Below, piece after piece: positions 23,361-35,700 of a DNA stretch of 64,000 nucleotides (position 1 is its first letter; each line of letters begins with the position of its first letter). The DNA is from Sambucus nigra (taxonomy: Eukaryota > Streptophyta > Magnoliopsida > Dipsacales > Adoxaceae). Made by a program: the position numbers and the translations under genes. The notes under the pieces were generated by a model. That model searched no databases. It was not told where the DNA came from and was given only the letters and a program-made list of their open reading frames with translations. The DNA lies in assembly GCA_949130495.1 (NCBI GenBank), contig OX422216.1, positions 100,261,967-100,325,966 on the forward strand, given 5' to 3'.

Positions 23361-24124
23361 AATTAATTTATTCAATTTCAAAATCCTAAATTAAATCCTT
23401 CATGATTTCTCCATTTTCCTGCATAATTTAAATATCTTGATCTCACATTTTAATTTACTAAAAATAAAAATAATAATTTTAAATTATATTTAAAATCGAA
23501 AGATCTTAATTTTTATTCACACCTTAAAATTAATTATCCTGTTTAATTCAATTTATAAAAGAATAAATTCAATACTAATTTTTGAAGAAAATCGATAATC
23601 TAGGTGGGTCTCGAAAAAACATGTTGTCCACAAAATCGGGTGTCCCTAATTATCCAATTAATTAACACACGAAATCATGTAATAATATATAATAATGAGA
23701 CATTGCAAATAAACAAATAAATTCGACAATAAATAAAAGGACAAAATTACCTCTTTCATCATGGACTAAAATTCTTCCTCGAGTAGTCTCCTTAATGGAT
23801 TAGAACTCCTTTTGAAGAAGATTACAAGTTGGTGAAATATCTGTTTGAAGAAGAATCATTGTAGAATAAGCTGTTCGAGGAGTTCTTTAGCAAAATTAAC
23901 AAAAATTCCCATGATCTCCAAGCTAGAACCGGCCTCGTGCCAAGAAGGACTCATGGCCATAGCTTAATTGTGATTAACGTGTGTCTGCTAGTGCCTTCCT
24001 TCAACTTTTGAATCTTGAATCTACTAGAGTTATTGAAAATGTTCTAAAAGTACATCGTTGGGGACTTCTAGTAGCTTAAAATTCCACTAAAGACCTCCTT
24101 CTTCATTAAAATCAACCAGAGTAC
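23361..24124. other. AT-rich spacer, nothing recognised
   Basis: No long frame or structured repeat. Copies of a TTTGAAGAAGA motif at 23810-23870 resemble non-coding LTR sequence, but no partner was found. Confidence 0.4.
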
Positions 24125-26910
24125 CATGGATCATCATTATCATCATCATCCTTGCCTTAATCCCATCACATGGGGTTGGACACATAGATTCTCCTTTTTC
24201 ACTCTAATGTATTCTAAGCAATATTATCATTCAAGTTTAATACCTTAAGATCTATCCTAATAATTTCCTCCCATGATAGCTTAGGGCATCGCCTTTATCT
24301 TTTACCCTCTATTTTCAATCATCTCCCTCTAGTTATAAGTGAATCAATTGGACTACGCAACACATGTTTGTACCAACTTAGTGTACTTTCTCTTAATTTA
24401 TTGCTAATGGGAGCTACTCCTAACTTTTCGCTCACATAATGGTTTTTAATCTTCCTATCAGCCATCAGAGCACCCTCATCTCACTAACATGGAGACTTTG
24501 TTCATATTTTTTCTTCAAATCCCAATATTGCGCTCCATATAAAGTTGTTGGCCTAACAACTGCTCTATAAAATTTTCCTTTTAATTTATTAGTTATCCTC
24601 ATATCACATAACACACCACTTTCTTGTCTCCATTTCATCCAACCAGTTGATATTCTACTCATAACATCCTCACCAATATCCCCATTACTTTGTATTACTG
24701 AACCTAAATAATGAAATCTATTAACTTGATTTATCACTTTTCTTCAATCTTTAACATTATGCTATTAGACGCCTCATTATTAAATTTACATTCCATAAAT
24801 TCAGTTTTATTTCTATTGAATTTTAGTCCCTTAGATTCGAAGGCATTTCTCCAAGTATCTACTCTCATTGCTAAGGCCTCCTTTGAAGTATCTACTAAAA
24901 CTTGATCATCCAAAAATAACATAGGCCATGAAACATCTTCTTATATGTTCTTAGTAATATCATCCAACACTTCAACAAATAAGTAAGGACTTAGGGTAGA
25001 TCCTTAATGTAGTCCCATTTTAAACGTAAAATCATTAGTTCCTCCACAAATAATTCTTACTCCAGTCCTTGTGTTTTCATACATATCTTTAATAACTTTA
25101 ATACAACTCATAGGAATTCTTTTCCTAATTAAAGCCCACCATATTATATCCCTAAGTACTCTATCATATCCCTTTTCGTAGTTAATAAAGACCAAGTGTA
25201 AATTTTTATTGTTACTCCTACATTTCTCCATTAATTGTCTTAATAGGTAAATAGCTTCTGTGGTGGATCGCCTTGGCATAAATCCAAATTGATTGTCTGA
25301 GATAGTTGATTCATTTCTTAGTCTTTGTTCTATAACCTTTTCCGATAATTTCATAGTGTGATTCATTAGTTTGATTCCTCTATAATTACCGCAGTTTGGT
25401 ATATTTTTATACAAAGGTAATATGGTTCTTTTCCTCCACTCATCTGACATGTTTCCTTTTTTAAAATTTTTATTAAATAAACCTGTTAACCACTCCCCTA
25501 TACTTCCAATGGTTCTCCATACCTCTATGAGTATTTTATCTGGGACAACTGCTTTATTCATTCACATTTTTCTTATTAATATATCTACTTATTTTACAGT
25601 AATCGGATATACCATTCCTATATTCGACTCTATGTTCTTGACATAATTTGTAGGATATTCTTCATTCAATAATCCTTGAAAATACTCTTTCCATCTATCT
25701 AGAATTTCTTTATCATTAATTAATACATTTTGATTTATGTCTTTAATACACCTAATGGGACCCATATCCCTTAATAATCTATCTCTATTCTTTGCCAATT
25801 TATATAACTCCTTTTCACCTTTCTTGATACCTAATTTACTATAAATATTATCTAGTGTATTATGTTTCTCATTTCTAATAATAACTTTTACTTCCCTTTT
25901 TATCTTCTTATACCTTTCTAGATCTTCTTGATTTTTGCTCTTTTTCCCCTCTTTAAAACTTACTCATTTCTTTTGTATTATCTTTTGCACTTCCTCATTC
26001 CACCACCAAGTATCTTTTTAATGAATCTTTTTTCCTTTGGTCTCACCTAAAATTTGCTTACCTATTTTCTTAATGACATTCTTTGTTCTTGACCAAATGT
26101 TGTTAAAATTGTTATCCCAATTCTACTTCATGTTTAACAGGAACTTTTGACTAAATTCTATCTCTTTGCATCCTTTTAAATCCTACCATTTTATATTTGA
26201 TAACCTATTTTGTCCTTTTGATACTTAAATCCTTTTATGGCTAAATCTATTATTAATAAGTGATGTTAATTTGTTAGGATTTCACCTAATATAACTTTAC
26301 AGTCTTTACACGTGTTCAAGTTTCTTCTTCTAAGTAAGCAATAATATATTTGAGTTTTATTCTCTCCTCTTTTAAATGTTATTAAATGTTGTTTCCTTTA
26401 TTTAAAAATGTGTTTGCTAAAGCTAGATCATATATTTGATAACCTATTTAAAAATGTGTTTCCTTTATTCAATATTATTTTATCTAATACAATCTTAATG
26501 GCCATTAATCTATATCCCCCTCTTTTAACATCCACCACATTATCTTTCATATGGTTATCAATAACAATACCTACCCCATTTCTACAACTATCTCTCCCTC
26601 CCAAATAAAATAATTTATAATCTTCTCCTATCTGTAGCCTTCTCACCCTTCCACTTAGTTTCTTGTAAGCATTTTATGTTGATTTTTCTCTATTTTAAGG
26701 TATCCATAAGTTCGTTACATGTACCAATTAGTGTTCCTGAATTCAATGTACCAAATCTAATTCTATGTACGTTATTTTTATTTGTGTTTCTTCTTTTAAT
26801 AAGAGAATCCATCATTAAGATTTAACGTAAGTTTTATAGTTCGTTGTCTACTTGACACTAACCCACCTCATTTCACATCTGAACTTGGGCACTGACAATG
26901 GTAGAGCTAA
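24125..26910 (-). mobile_element. RTE-clade LINE, minus strand, degenerate
   Basis: An endonuclease-RT polyprotein runs on the minus strand and ends in an RTE-type 3' tail. On that strand, GTGATGGGATTAAGGCAAGG is followed by short ATG/ATA trinucleotide repeats at 24150-24125 rather than poly(A), as in plant RTE elements. The coding part is broken by shifts and stops. The 5' boundary near 26910 is approximate. Confidence 0.75.
24440..26900 (-). pseudogene. RTE endonuclease-reverse transcriptase
   Basis: In minus-strand order: an endonuclease start near 26770 (TLNSGTLIGTCNELMDTL, then CLQETKW), an endonuclease middle at 26646-26428 (RNGVGIVIDNHMKDNVVDV), and a pre-RT segment at 25798-25589. 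The RT core is at 25561-25004 (NCGNYRGIKLMNHTMKL, NQFGFMPRRSTTEAI, VFINYEKGYDRV). The active-site strand at 24922-24734 reads FLDDQVLVD where FADD is expected. A C-terminal segment at 24737-24465 has FHYLGSVIQSNGD. These blocks are diagnostic of the RTE clade, whose single ORF nicks DNA and copies its RNA at the nick. At least five breaks separate the blocks, so it is dead. Confidence 0.8.
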
Positions 26911-28143
26911 AAGGTTTAATTAATTAGTTAATTAAGGAATACTCTTACAAATCACTAAATAAGAGTGTTAAAACTAAAGTAACAGATATGTTGAAATAAT
27001 ACAAACGCACCTCTATGTATATGAACAAGTTTAATTACTATTTTTTACTATGAATAACATGCTCTTAGTTTTTCTTAAAAATAGTTAACATAACAAGTTA
27101 ACTCACAACTCAGCAAGAGCAACATATATATATCAACAATAGCTTAAACAAAAAATAGGAAATATGTTGAGCTAATTTTAGGAAATAGTCTAAGTTTGTA
27201 AATAAAACAAGATTAAAAAATTATCCACATCAAAACACAAAACTGTTTAAAAAAGTTATTTTCATATTATAAAAGTATTTTTGACAGATCTGGGAAAAAA
27301 ATGCAGCAAGCAACAGTCTCAGATCGGAGTTAGAAGAGATTCGAGTTTACACAAATTTTTAAAACAAAAAGCAATCTCAGATCACTCTATAACGAGGGTT
27401 TTTATACCAATTTTTTGGGGATCGAGATTCAAGGAAGAAAAAATCTTCCCTAGAATCTTCGAATGATTATACAATAGAAATAATAAAAAAAAAAAAAAAA
27501 ACTAGATCTAAAAAATGAAACTAGGATTTCGAATACTGTACCTTTGAAGATTTGATCAACCCAATAAGGCTAAATGTATTTGATGATGATTCGGGGATGC
27601 CTTCTTTTGGACCACAAAAATCTTGCTAGAACACTCCCCAATTCTTGCATCTTCTAATAAATGATCAACCCAAAATTAGATAGGTGTGTGGGCATCTTTG
27701 AGCAAGAAAACTCTTGCTTTTGAATGAGATATGATCATTTATCTATAAAATCCTTAAAAAAACATGAATAGTGTTTTCTTTTACCTCCTCTCAATCCATA
27801 ATAATCAATAATGCAGCTTATAACCCCAACTTAGACCAATATATACCAGTTTCAGAGTTGGGATTAGGCTCAATTGGGTATCTTGAGAATCAAGCCTAAC
27901 TACTTGGGTATATGGACTATTTTAGGTACCCATGATAAATAATAAAATTGACTTCCAAATAAATACTCAGAAATCCCAAATTACAAATCCTGTAATTTAT
28001 CTCCTTTATTTATTTAATCATAATTAATTCCACTAAATAACTATAACTTCACTCCAATTTATCTCATAAATCACTTATATATAAAGAGATATTGTTGGAA
28101 AAGTTGATAATGGTGCACAATATTATTCCCGGCATTAAGCATT
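26911..28143. other. AT-rich spacer with A17 tract
   Basis: No gene. An A-run lies at 27485-27501. The part from about 27540 to 28143, together with 29381-29715, may be one older LTR-like sequence split by the solo LTR at 28144, but no partner copy is present. Confidence 0.4.
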
Positions 28144-29380
28144 TGTGGATTGCCCGATATGTGTGTTTTCAAATAGAATCAATTTTTCTTCGAAAAAGGT
28201 TCAACTTTTAATAATGCACCAAACCAAGTTGTGAAAACCCAATTCTCACTTTAAACCAATTTTATCTTGATTAATCCTAAACATGCATCTAGTGATTAAA
28301 GCAAGTAAAGTAAAGTAAAGAATACTCACAATGCCGGATGTACGAGGAAAAAACCCAAATGGGAAAACAACCTCGGACGGCCCAAGCCAGACAATCACTA
28401 TGAATAATGGTTTTACAAAGATAGATTAGCCTTACACTAAGACTCGATCCCCACGGGTCTTGACGCTCCTTCTGATCTTCAACCGTTCTTCAATAGTTCC
28501 CATGTACAATTCTGTCTTCCACGATCTCTGTCCACAACACACGCGTCCACGTATGTCTCGGTGTCCACCGATATGGCTTTGATACGTCTAACACGATGTC
28601 CGTTGCTTCTTCACCGCAAAACCCTTTGTGTTCAATGTGTAGAACAAACAACTTTGGTGCAGCAAGATCACTTAAACATATAAGAATGATAAGTTGGATC
28701 TTTGCAAACTCTAAGGATGTGTTTAAGCTTTGTAAACCTTGGAAAACATGTGCAAACAAGGTTCTAGTTTGTAAAACAGTTTTTCCAGAAAGCACACTTA
28801 CGAAATTATGATGCAAACACTGTTTAAATAGGATTTAAACACCACCTCGAAAAATGTGTCGTTCGAACGACTTAAGCATGTCGTTTGTGCGACATTGTAT
28901 CTCGTTCGAACGAGATCCAATGTCGTTCGAGCGACCTTGCGAAAGTTTGACTTTCTGATAAAAACGTCTCTTAACAAAGAGATTCAAATTAGTCAAACTC
29001 TATTTCGAGCTTATCATCATAAAATGAAGTTTAAACCATAAAAACACTTTTTAAAACATTTAAAAATATTTTTCTATATACAAATTACATCCTTATCTTT
29101 TATAAAATAATTCCGAGCACCATTAATTATACGCATTCATACCTGAGTGATCTCAGAATGAAATTAACTTTGAAGACGAGTAAACTTGCACCAAATAAAC
29201 ATCGGCATGATTATTTCTTTGAAGTTTTGCCGCAACGTCTTCAATTTCTTCAATACGTTATAGACCAAGTGGGATCGTGACAAAATAAAATTCTCCCTAT
29301 GACATATTGCAAACACAGTTTTGTTCACGGAATTAAGTCAAAACAATACAGGGACTCAATTGGAAATTTATGTCCTTATA
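28144..29380 (-). mobile_element. Solo LTR related to the Sirevirus-like element
   Basis: The reverse complement aligns with LTR 676-1891 over its whole length: TATAAGGACATAAATTTCC at its start versus TGTAAGGACAAATTTCC, a shared middle, and a shared AGGATTAATAAGATAAAATTGG-type block near the end. Length is 1237 bp versus 1216. Flanking bases GCATT (28139-28143) and GCGTT (29381-29385) are a near-perfect 5-bp target duplication. No internal region is attached, so it is a recombination-derived solo LTR. Divergence suggests a different subfamily from the first element. Confidence 0.78.
28855..28942. promoter_or_regulatory. Palindrome cluster in solo LTR
   Basis: Four related CpG-rich palindromic units lie in about 88 bp: GTCGTTCGAACGAC, GTCGTTTGTGCGAC, CTCGTTCGAACGAG and GTCGTTCGAGCGAC. 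Counterparts with C-to-T decay occur in LTRs 676-1891 and 6058-7273. The position, upstream of the likely transcription start, suggests regulatory sites; function is inferred. Confidence 0.6.
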
Positions 29381-29715
29381 GCGTTCGATTCCCGATTGGT
29401 CAAATTATTTTTTTGTCAATTGACTTTAACCAACATCTAATCAGTTCCTTGATTCTAATAATTAACTTATTTTGCTACTCCACCGGATTATGAATTAATC
29501 CAATGATTAGGTTTAACTAGTGGAAACAAACTTTATAAGTCTATTAAAGGGTTATCGCAATCCATGGTATACACAGATGCGTATATTTATGAATTTTGAT
29601 CTTAGACCTACTCACACAATTGTCACCCAATACGCGGGGATCATTTGATTCAATCTAAGATCAAATTACAACCATATAAATCAAAGTAATAATCATACCA
29701 GCATTCCAATACTCA
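29381..29715. other. Unassigned flank, possible older LTR
   Basis: Non-coding, AT-rich, ending CATACTACAACA. No partner repeat was seen. Confidence 0.35.
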
Positions 29716-30150
29716 TACTACAACACTGTATATTGAAGATGGAGATGGAGATGGACCTAAGCTATGACCAGGGCCAATGGTCATAGACCTAGGTCATGAC
29801 CATTTTTGTCGTGATAAACAACAATGGGCATGGACCTTGTCTGTGACCCTAAATGAGGGTCATGGTCTCTCCAGTGGGACAATATTATCTTCATTGTCAT
29901 GGACCTGAGTCGTGACCATGTGTGGGACAATGTTCAAATTGGGTCACGGCCCAAAGTTGTGACCCTATCTATGATCACGAACGTGAGCAGTGACCATGGG
30001 TGGGACAATGTTCAAATTGGGTCACGACCCAAATTTGTGACCCCCAATTATTTTTAAAATAAATAAATAAATGGGCATGGGCATGGTTTATTTAAAAAAA
30101 ATTAAGGGTCACGGATTTGGGCTGTGACCATATCCATTTGAAAAAATATA
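29716..30150. repeat. Palindrome-rich subterminal block, left
   Basis: Dense GGTCATGACC/GGTCACGACC-type motifs in both orientations, including a ~78-bp direct repeat (about 29921 and 29999) around GGGACAATGTTCAAATTGGG. The same motif class recurs at 44060-44545. This organisation resembles subterminal regions of CACTA-type elements. Confidence 0.6.
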
Positions 30151-30389
30151 TTTTTAGGCAGACCCTTAAAAAAACCTGTATTCAGAAACCAATTTATATA
30201 CAATGAAGCAATATTGTAATTATAGAGTTGACAATTCAAAGTAAAGCACTGTTCCATCATACTTAATTCATAAATCATACTAAACACTCATAACTCAAAT
30301 TAAATATTTATAAATCAAACTAAACATGTAAAAATCAAACTAAAGAACTAATATCATAATATGATACGAATAGGATTGTCAAGGGCTAA
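30151..30389. other. AT-rich quasi-repetitive stretch
   Basis: Repeated AAATCAAACTAAA-like units between the palindrome block and the tandem array. No gene. Confidence 0.5.
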
Positions 30390-32088
30390 TATAATATGAG
30401 TTACATTGGTCCCACGACTGTGTGGTTAATTTTTACGAGTTAAATTGGTACAGTGCGAGTTCTTCAAGCCTCTAACGGGGTTGTTTGGGTTTTTTTGGGT
30501 TTTCACCATCTAGCGGCATATTTTTAAGCCCAAGTCTAGATATTTATAAATTATCATTATATTTTCAAACCCAAATTCCCGTGACTAAGTGATCAGTTAC
30601 TACGAGTTACACTGGTCCCGTGCGAAGTGTTCATGCCTATTGCGAGGCTGTTTTGGGGTTGTTTGGATTTTTGCAATCTAGAGGCAATTTTTTAAGCCTA
30701 AGTCGAGATATTTACAAATTATCATCATATTCTCAAACCAGCAGTGCCATGACTATGCGGTCAGTTCCTACGAGTTGTATTGTCCTGTGCGAGGTGTCGT
30801 GCTTCTTATAGGGCCGTTTAGGGGCTATTTTGGAATTTTGTCCTCTCGTGGCATGTTTTAAAGCCTAATTCCTGATATTTTCAAATTATCATCATATTCG
30901 TAACCCAGCAGTTCCGTGACTAGCCGTTTGGGGGTTGTTTTGTGTTTTTGACCTCTAACAGTATGTTTTTTAGCCTAACTCTAGATTTTTGGAAATTAAC
31001 ATCATATTCTCAAATCGAGAGTCCCATGACTACACGATTAGTTCCAACGAGTTACATTGTTCTCGTCTGAGATGTTCGTGCCTCTAACGGGGCTGTTTGG
31101 GGGTTGTTTCAGGATTTTGCCCTCAAACGACATATTTTTAAGCCTAAGCCTAGATATTTTAAAAAATTTCATCATATTCTCAAACTGGGAGTCCCATGAC
31201 TATGCGGACAGTTCTTATGAGTTACATTGATCCCATGCGAGGTGTTTATGCCCTTTACGGGGTCGTTTGTGGGGTGTTTTGGATTTTCTCCCTCTAGCAG
31301 CATGTTTTTAAGCCTAAGTCTATATATTTGTAAATTATCATCGTATACGTAAATCGGGAGTCCAGTGACTATGGGGTGAACTCCTATGAGTTACATTTGG
31401 TCCTGTACGGGTGTTCATGCCTCTAACGCTGCCGTCTGGGGGCTATTTTGGATTTTCACCCTCTTGTGGCATGTTTTTAAGTCCAAGTATAGATATTTTC
31501 AAATTAGTCACATTCTCAAACTAGGAGTCTAATTACTTCGCGGTCAATTTCTACGAGTTATGTTGGCCCCATGCGAGGTGTTCATGCCTCTAATGGGGCC
31601 GTTTAGGGGCTATTTTTAATTTTCACCCTCTAACGGTATGTTTCTAAGCCCAAGTCTTCAGATTTTCAAATTATTATCATATTCTCGAATCAAGAGCTCT
31701 CTGATAGTGCAGTAAGTTCATACAAGATACATGATCCCATGCGAGGTATTCGTGCCTCTGACGGGGCTGTTTGGGGGTTATTTTTGGTTTTCTCCATATA
31801 ACCTCATTTTTTTAATCGTAAGTGTTGATATTTTTAATTTTTTTCATCATATTATCAAAATGGGAGTCTTGAAACTACGTGGTGAGTTCCCTCAAGTTAC
31901 ATTGGTCCTGTACGAGGTGTTTATGCTTCTTACGGACCCGTTTGAGGGTTGTATTGGATTTTCACCATCTAGCGGCATATTTTTAAGCCTAAGTCTAGAT
32001 ATTTACAAATTTTCAACATATACTCAAATAAGGAGTCCCGAGAGACTATACGATCAATTTCTATGAGTTACATTTGTCCCATGTGAAG
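30390..32088 (+). repeat. ~170-bp tandem array, left part
   Basis: About ten diverged copies, each with CTACGAGTTACATTGG, GCGAGGTGTTCGTGCC, TTTTTAAGCCTAAGTCTAG and ATCATCATATTCTCAAA. Successive GAGTTACATT blocks start near 30605, 30770, 31050, 31215, 31385, 31555, 31720, 31895 and 32060; the copy around 30900 is partly deleted. The array is interrupted at 32089 by the Tat element and resumes at 42748. Short frames in it are not genes. Confidence 0.85.
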
Positions 32089-32496
32089 TGTGGGTACCTC
32101 GATTAATTATTCCAGCCCAGATGAGTAGCCCGATTAAGTCCGGCCCAAAGTCTAGAGGCCTCATGCATGATTTATTTATGATCCATTCAACCCCTAAAAT
32201 ATCTCAAGAGATATTCTAGGGATTATTTGTTAACGTGGAGGAGTCCAACACCTCCACTGCCTGAAAAATGGCATGTATATATCAAACCCTTAGCCCGGGG
32301 CAAAGGGAACGCAATTGTAACACTCTCCTGGACTAAAGAGAAATATAATACAAAGAGAGCACCACCGTGGATATAGGTCATTCTGCCGAACCACGTGTAT
32401 CTTGTGTTGTGTGTGATTGCAGTTGTTTTATGTTCTTTATTTATTCTGGTGATTGCATTGGCTTATTCTTTTGTGCTAAGAATTATTGTCACCACA
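32089..32496 (+). repeat. 5' LTR of Tat element
   Basis: Direct repeat of 42336-42747 with close similarity. A TATATA sequence at 32276-32282, conserved in the other LTR near 42527, is a candidate core promoter. Confidence 0.88.
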
Positions 32497-32497
32497 A

Positions 32498-32515
32498 TTA
32501 GCACCATTTATGGGA
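32498..32515 (+). other. Decayed Tat-type primer-binding site
   Basis: TTAGCACCATTTATGGG directly after the LTR matches the common plant Tat/Athila-type TTGGCGCCGTCTGTGGG site after G-to-A and C-to-T changes, mostly at CpG positions. Confidence 0.6.
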
Positions 32516-32569
32516 AACGATTGTTTTACTTTAAGAAAACCTTATCCAACAAGAACCTAGAATGTATGG

Positions 32570-34013
32570 TCACAGTAGCAATGCCCCTCAAGCAGGGGAT
32601 ATTCAAGAGCAACCAGCCCCTCGAAGGATTAGATCTGAAGTTCGATGCTCAAATCCCAAGCCTCGCAGAGAACATCCATCTTTAGAAGAAAGTTAGGGAC
32701 CAGCCAGGTCCATGCAAGTCTCCAGGCTGATCAACACCTATGAGGCCAGGATCCAGGAGCAGGAGGAGGCCACTCGTAAGAAGGAGGCCGAGAACGCTCG
32801 CCTCAAGAGAAGATTGGAGAAGATGGAGAGAGAACTCCATCGCAGCATGAGGTAACGTCACTATGGCACTCCAAGCCCTTAGACGAGCAGGTCTCGCAGC
32901 TGAGGAAGGAGACCTAGATGTGGATCTCAAATATTTGAGGGACACAGGTCAGATGATGACTTGCCCGAGCAACAATAATCAACTCGTTGTTATAAGAGCC
33001 CAGGCCCAGGAAATGACGACATACGAAATCTGGTTCGGAGGGAAATGGACCAACACCCCACCCATAGGGCTTCCAGGTCGACCAGAGAGCTAGTCAGGAG
33101 ATCTCTCACGACCCAAATGAAATACCCTTTCTCAAGGGAGATAGAAGAATAAGAAGCCCCTAAGAAATTTACGATGCCCCGGTTCAAGATATATGATGGT
33201 AAGACTAATCCTATTGACTATGTTAGTCAGTACAGACAGACCATGACCCTCTGGAACCATAGGGATGCGTTGATGTGCCAAATATTTCCATCGATATTGC
33301 ATGACATAGCTCAAAAGTGGTTCGAGAAACTCCCCCACAGATCCATCAAAAGTTTTGAGTCCCTGGCAGAACTCTTCACAACTCTCTTCATTACCAGCAG
33401 CTCCCATCTAAAGAGGATGGATGCTTTATTGACAATGAAGAAAATGCCCCAAGAGAGCCTTAGAGACTATGCAAAAATATATTGGGAGTTATTCAACGAG
33501 GTCGAGGACTGCTCGGACCAGGTCGTTATGGCATCCTTTAAGATTGGCCTACCTGGCTCCTGCCTCTTGTACTAGTCCCTCACTAAGAAGGAGGCCACGA
33601 CCATTGACGACCTAATGGCTCATATTGAAAAATATGCCAAAGTTAAAGATGTGACCCATCTCAGTGCAAGGGAGAATGGTCGCGCCAAGTTCGTCGGCAA
33701 GGGTAGCGATAAAGCGGAGAACCAAAAGAAAGGAATCAAAAATGGGGGCAAAAGAGGCCCCAAGAGTGGGAATAAAAATGATGCCTCAAAAGCATTTTAG
33801 GAAGTGAACACAGTTTTCAAAGAACCAATCTATAAGATTCTAACAAAGATCAAGGATGAGTCGTTTGTTAAGTGTCCCAAGAAGATGGGAGGAGACCCTT
33901 CAAAAAGGAATAACGCACTGAGATGTGATTTCCAAAAAGAGGGCGGGAACAAAACCGAGCACTGCAAGGCCCTCAAGTCTCACCTTAAAGATTTATCTCA
34001 AACTGGCACTTAA
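32570..34013 (+). pseudogene. gag: Tat gag
   Basis: The best block, 33174-33575, has a Tat-type capsid core (RFKIYDGKTNPIDYVSQYRQ, ALMCQIFPS, AQKWFEKLP, ESLRDYAKIYWELFNEVED). Upstream (32697-33120) a coiled-coil-like segment reads EEATRKKEAENARL. Downstream (33615-34013) are basic Lys-rich segments with remnants of a nucleocapsid region. Stops separate all three. Gag would package element RNA; this copy cannot make a complete one. Confidence 0.75.
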
Positions 34014-34270
34014 ATGAATTTGTGGCAAAGAAGGCAGAGAAGGTCGCTGCCAATAGAGACCAAAGGCCTGACAATGTGCTCGAGGAGGACGTCGTCCATG
34101 AGTTCACAGTGATTCATGGGGCATCCGATCTAAAGAAAATTTAAGGAAACTCAGCTCGGATGGAAGTCAAAAAGATTACGACAATAATGCAAGATTTTTA
34201 AATTAATCCAGCCAAAATGCAAGCATGAAAGCGTCGATGAGTAGAGGACATCAACTACAGTAAGCATATT

Positions 34271-34789
34271 GTGTTCACGAATGAAGACCTAGTGGGAGTA
34301 AGGACCCCACATCATGATGCCTTGATCATTACACTCAGGATAACTAACTATGACGTCGACCAGGGTAGTTCATCCAAAGTAATGTACCTCGACCTATTCA
34401 GAAAGTTAAAGTTAAGCATCGCCGACTTAAAGGAATCCTTCGTTCCTCTAGTTGTCTTCACTGGTAAAGTGACCATCCCTTTGGGAAAGATTGTACTACC
34501 AGTGAGGGAATGAAGTATCTCCAAGATGATTGAATTTCTGGTGGTCGATATTGACTCACCCTACCAAACGATCCTTGGCAGAGGGTGGCTATATGTGATG
34601 AAGGTCATTCCCTCTACCTACCATAAAAAACTCAAATATGTAAATGAGCGAGGAGTGATGGAGATCCATAGAGATCAGGCAATGACGAGAAAGTGCTTTA
34701 TAGCAGCCATCCGCCTCAAACTGGAGAAGAAGGTCAAGAAAGCCAAGGAGAAGGTTGAAGAACATGAAGGTTTGATACCTTCCAAATAA
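34271..34789 (+). pseudogene. pol: Tat aspartic protease region
   Basis: HDALIITLRITNYDV is followed by a deletion, so the expected D-N-G-S-S active-site loop reads VDQGSSSKVM. FVPLVVFTGKVTIPLGKIVLPV and FLVVDIDSPYQTILGRGWL follow, the latter being the C-terminal flap segment. The active-site Asp context is damaged. A stop separates the two frames. Confidence 0.7.
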
Positions 34790-34929
34790 CAGCTAAAATA
34801 TGGAGTGGAGTGAAGGAGACCAGGCTCCTCCACCATGAGAGGTCATTGAGAACCTCGAGGAAGTCGCAGTCGGTGGCAACAAGAAAGATAGGATGTTCTT
34901 GATCGGAGCCTCTCTCACAGATCGAGAGA

Positions 34930-35700
34930 AGAGGAACTGACAGTACTTTTGTGGAATAACTTGGATGTTTTTACATGGAAACCCTACGAGCTGCCTGGGA
35001 TTGATCCCAGTATGGTTTGTCATCGACTGCACGTTGACCCAACTTTTAAGTTGATCGCACAAAAGGCATGGCAAACTGCACCCGAGAAGGATAAGGCTGT
35101 GGAGAAGGAAGTGGAAAAGCTACTGGATGCAGGATCCATACGGGAAGTTCAATTCCCTAAGTGGTTGTCCAACCCAGTATTGGTCTTGAAAAGCAATGAA
35201 GAATGGGGAGTCTACATTGACTTCACCAACCTTAACAGAGCTTGCCCTAAAGATAGTTTTCCTCTCCCAAAGATTGACTAGTTGGTAGACGCCATGGCAG
35301 CTCATGAAAGAATGAGTTTCCTAGACGCATACTCTGGTATCACCAAATCCCTCTACATGAGCCAAATCAAGACAAGACAACATTCATCACTATCGTCGGG
35401 TTGTATTGCTACAAGGTCATGCCCTTTGGGCTAAAAAATGCAGGAGCAACTTACCAGTGGTTGGTCACCAAAATGTTCAAAGACCAAATGGGAAGCACCA
35501 TGGAGATCTACATCGATGATATGCTCGTGAAGAGCAGGCTTAAAGAAGACCACCTCTCTGACCTATCAAGGACCTTCGAAATCCTCAGGAAATATCGAAT
35601 GAAGCTTAACACAAGTAAGTGTTTCTTCGGTGTCCAGTCAGGAAAATTTCTCGAGTACTTAGTTAGCGAGAGAGGCATTGAATCCAATCTAGACCGTATC
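34930..35700 (+). pseudogene. pol: Tat reverse transcriptase
   Basis: 34949-35281 carries VFTWKPYELPGIDP, CHRLHVDPTFK and WGVYIDFTNLNRACPKDSFPLP. A stop and shift lie at about 35280-35400. 35401-35700 has VMPFGLKNAGATYQ and the catalytic YIDDMLVKS. The order and motifs are those of Ty3/Gypsy RT. The YIDD pair is intact, but the break removes continuity with the first aspartate segment. Confidence 0.8.

Noticed and set aside
28490..28816. 108-codon minus-strand frame
   Set aside because: Lies wholly within the solo LTR and corresponds to non-coding LTR sequence in the related element.
29716..30150. Palindromic GGTCATGACC blocks as a CRISPR-like array
   Set aside because: Motifs are irregularly spaced, in both orientations and lack uniform spacers; the context is a plant transposon.
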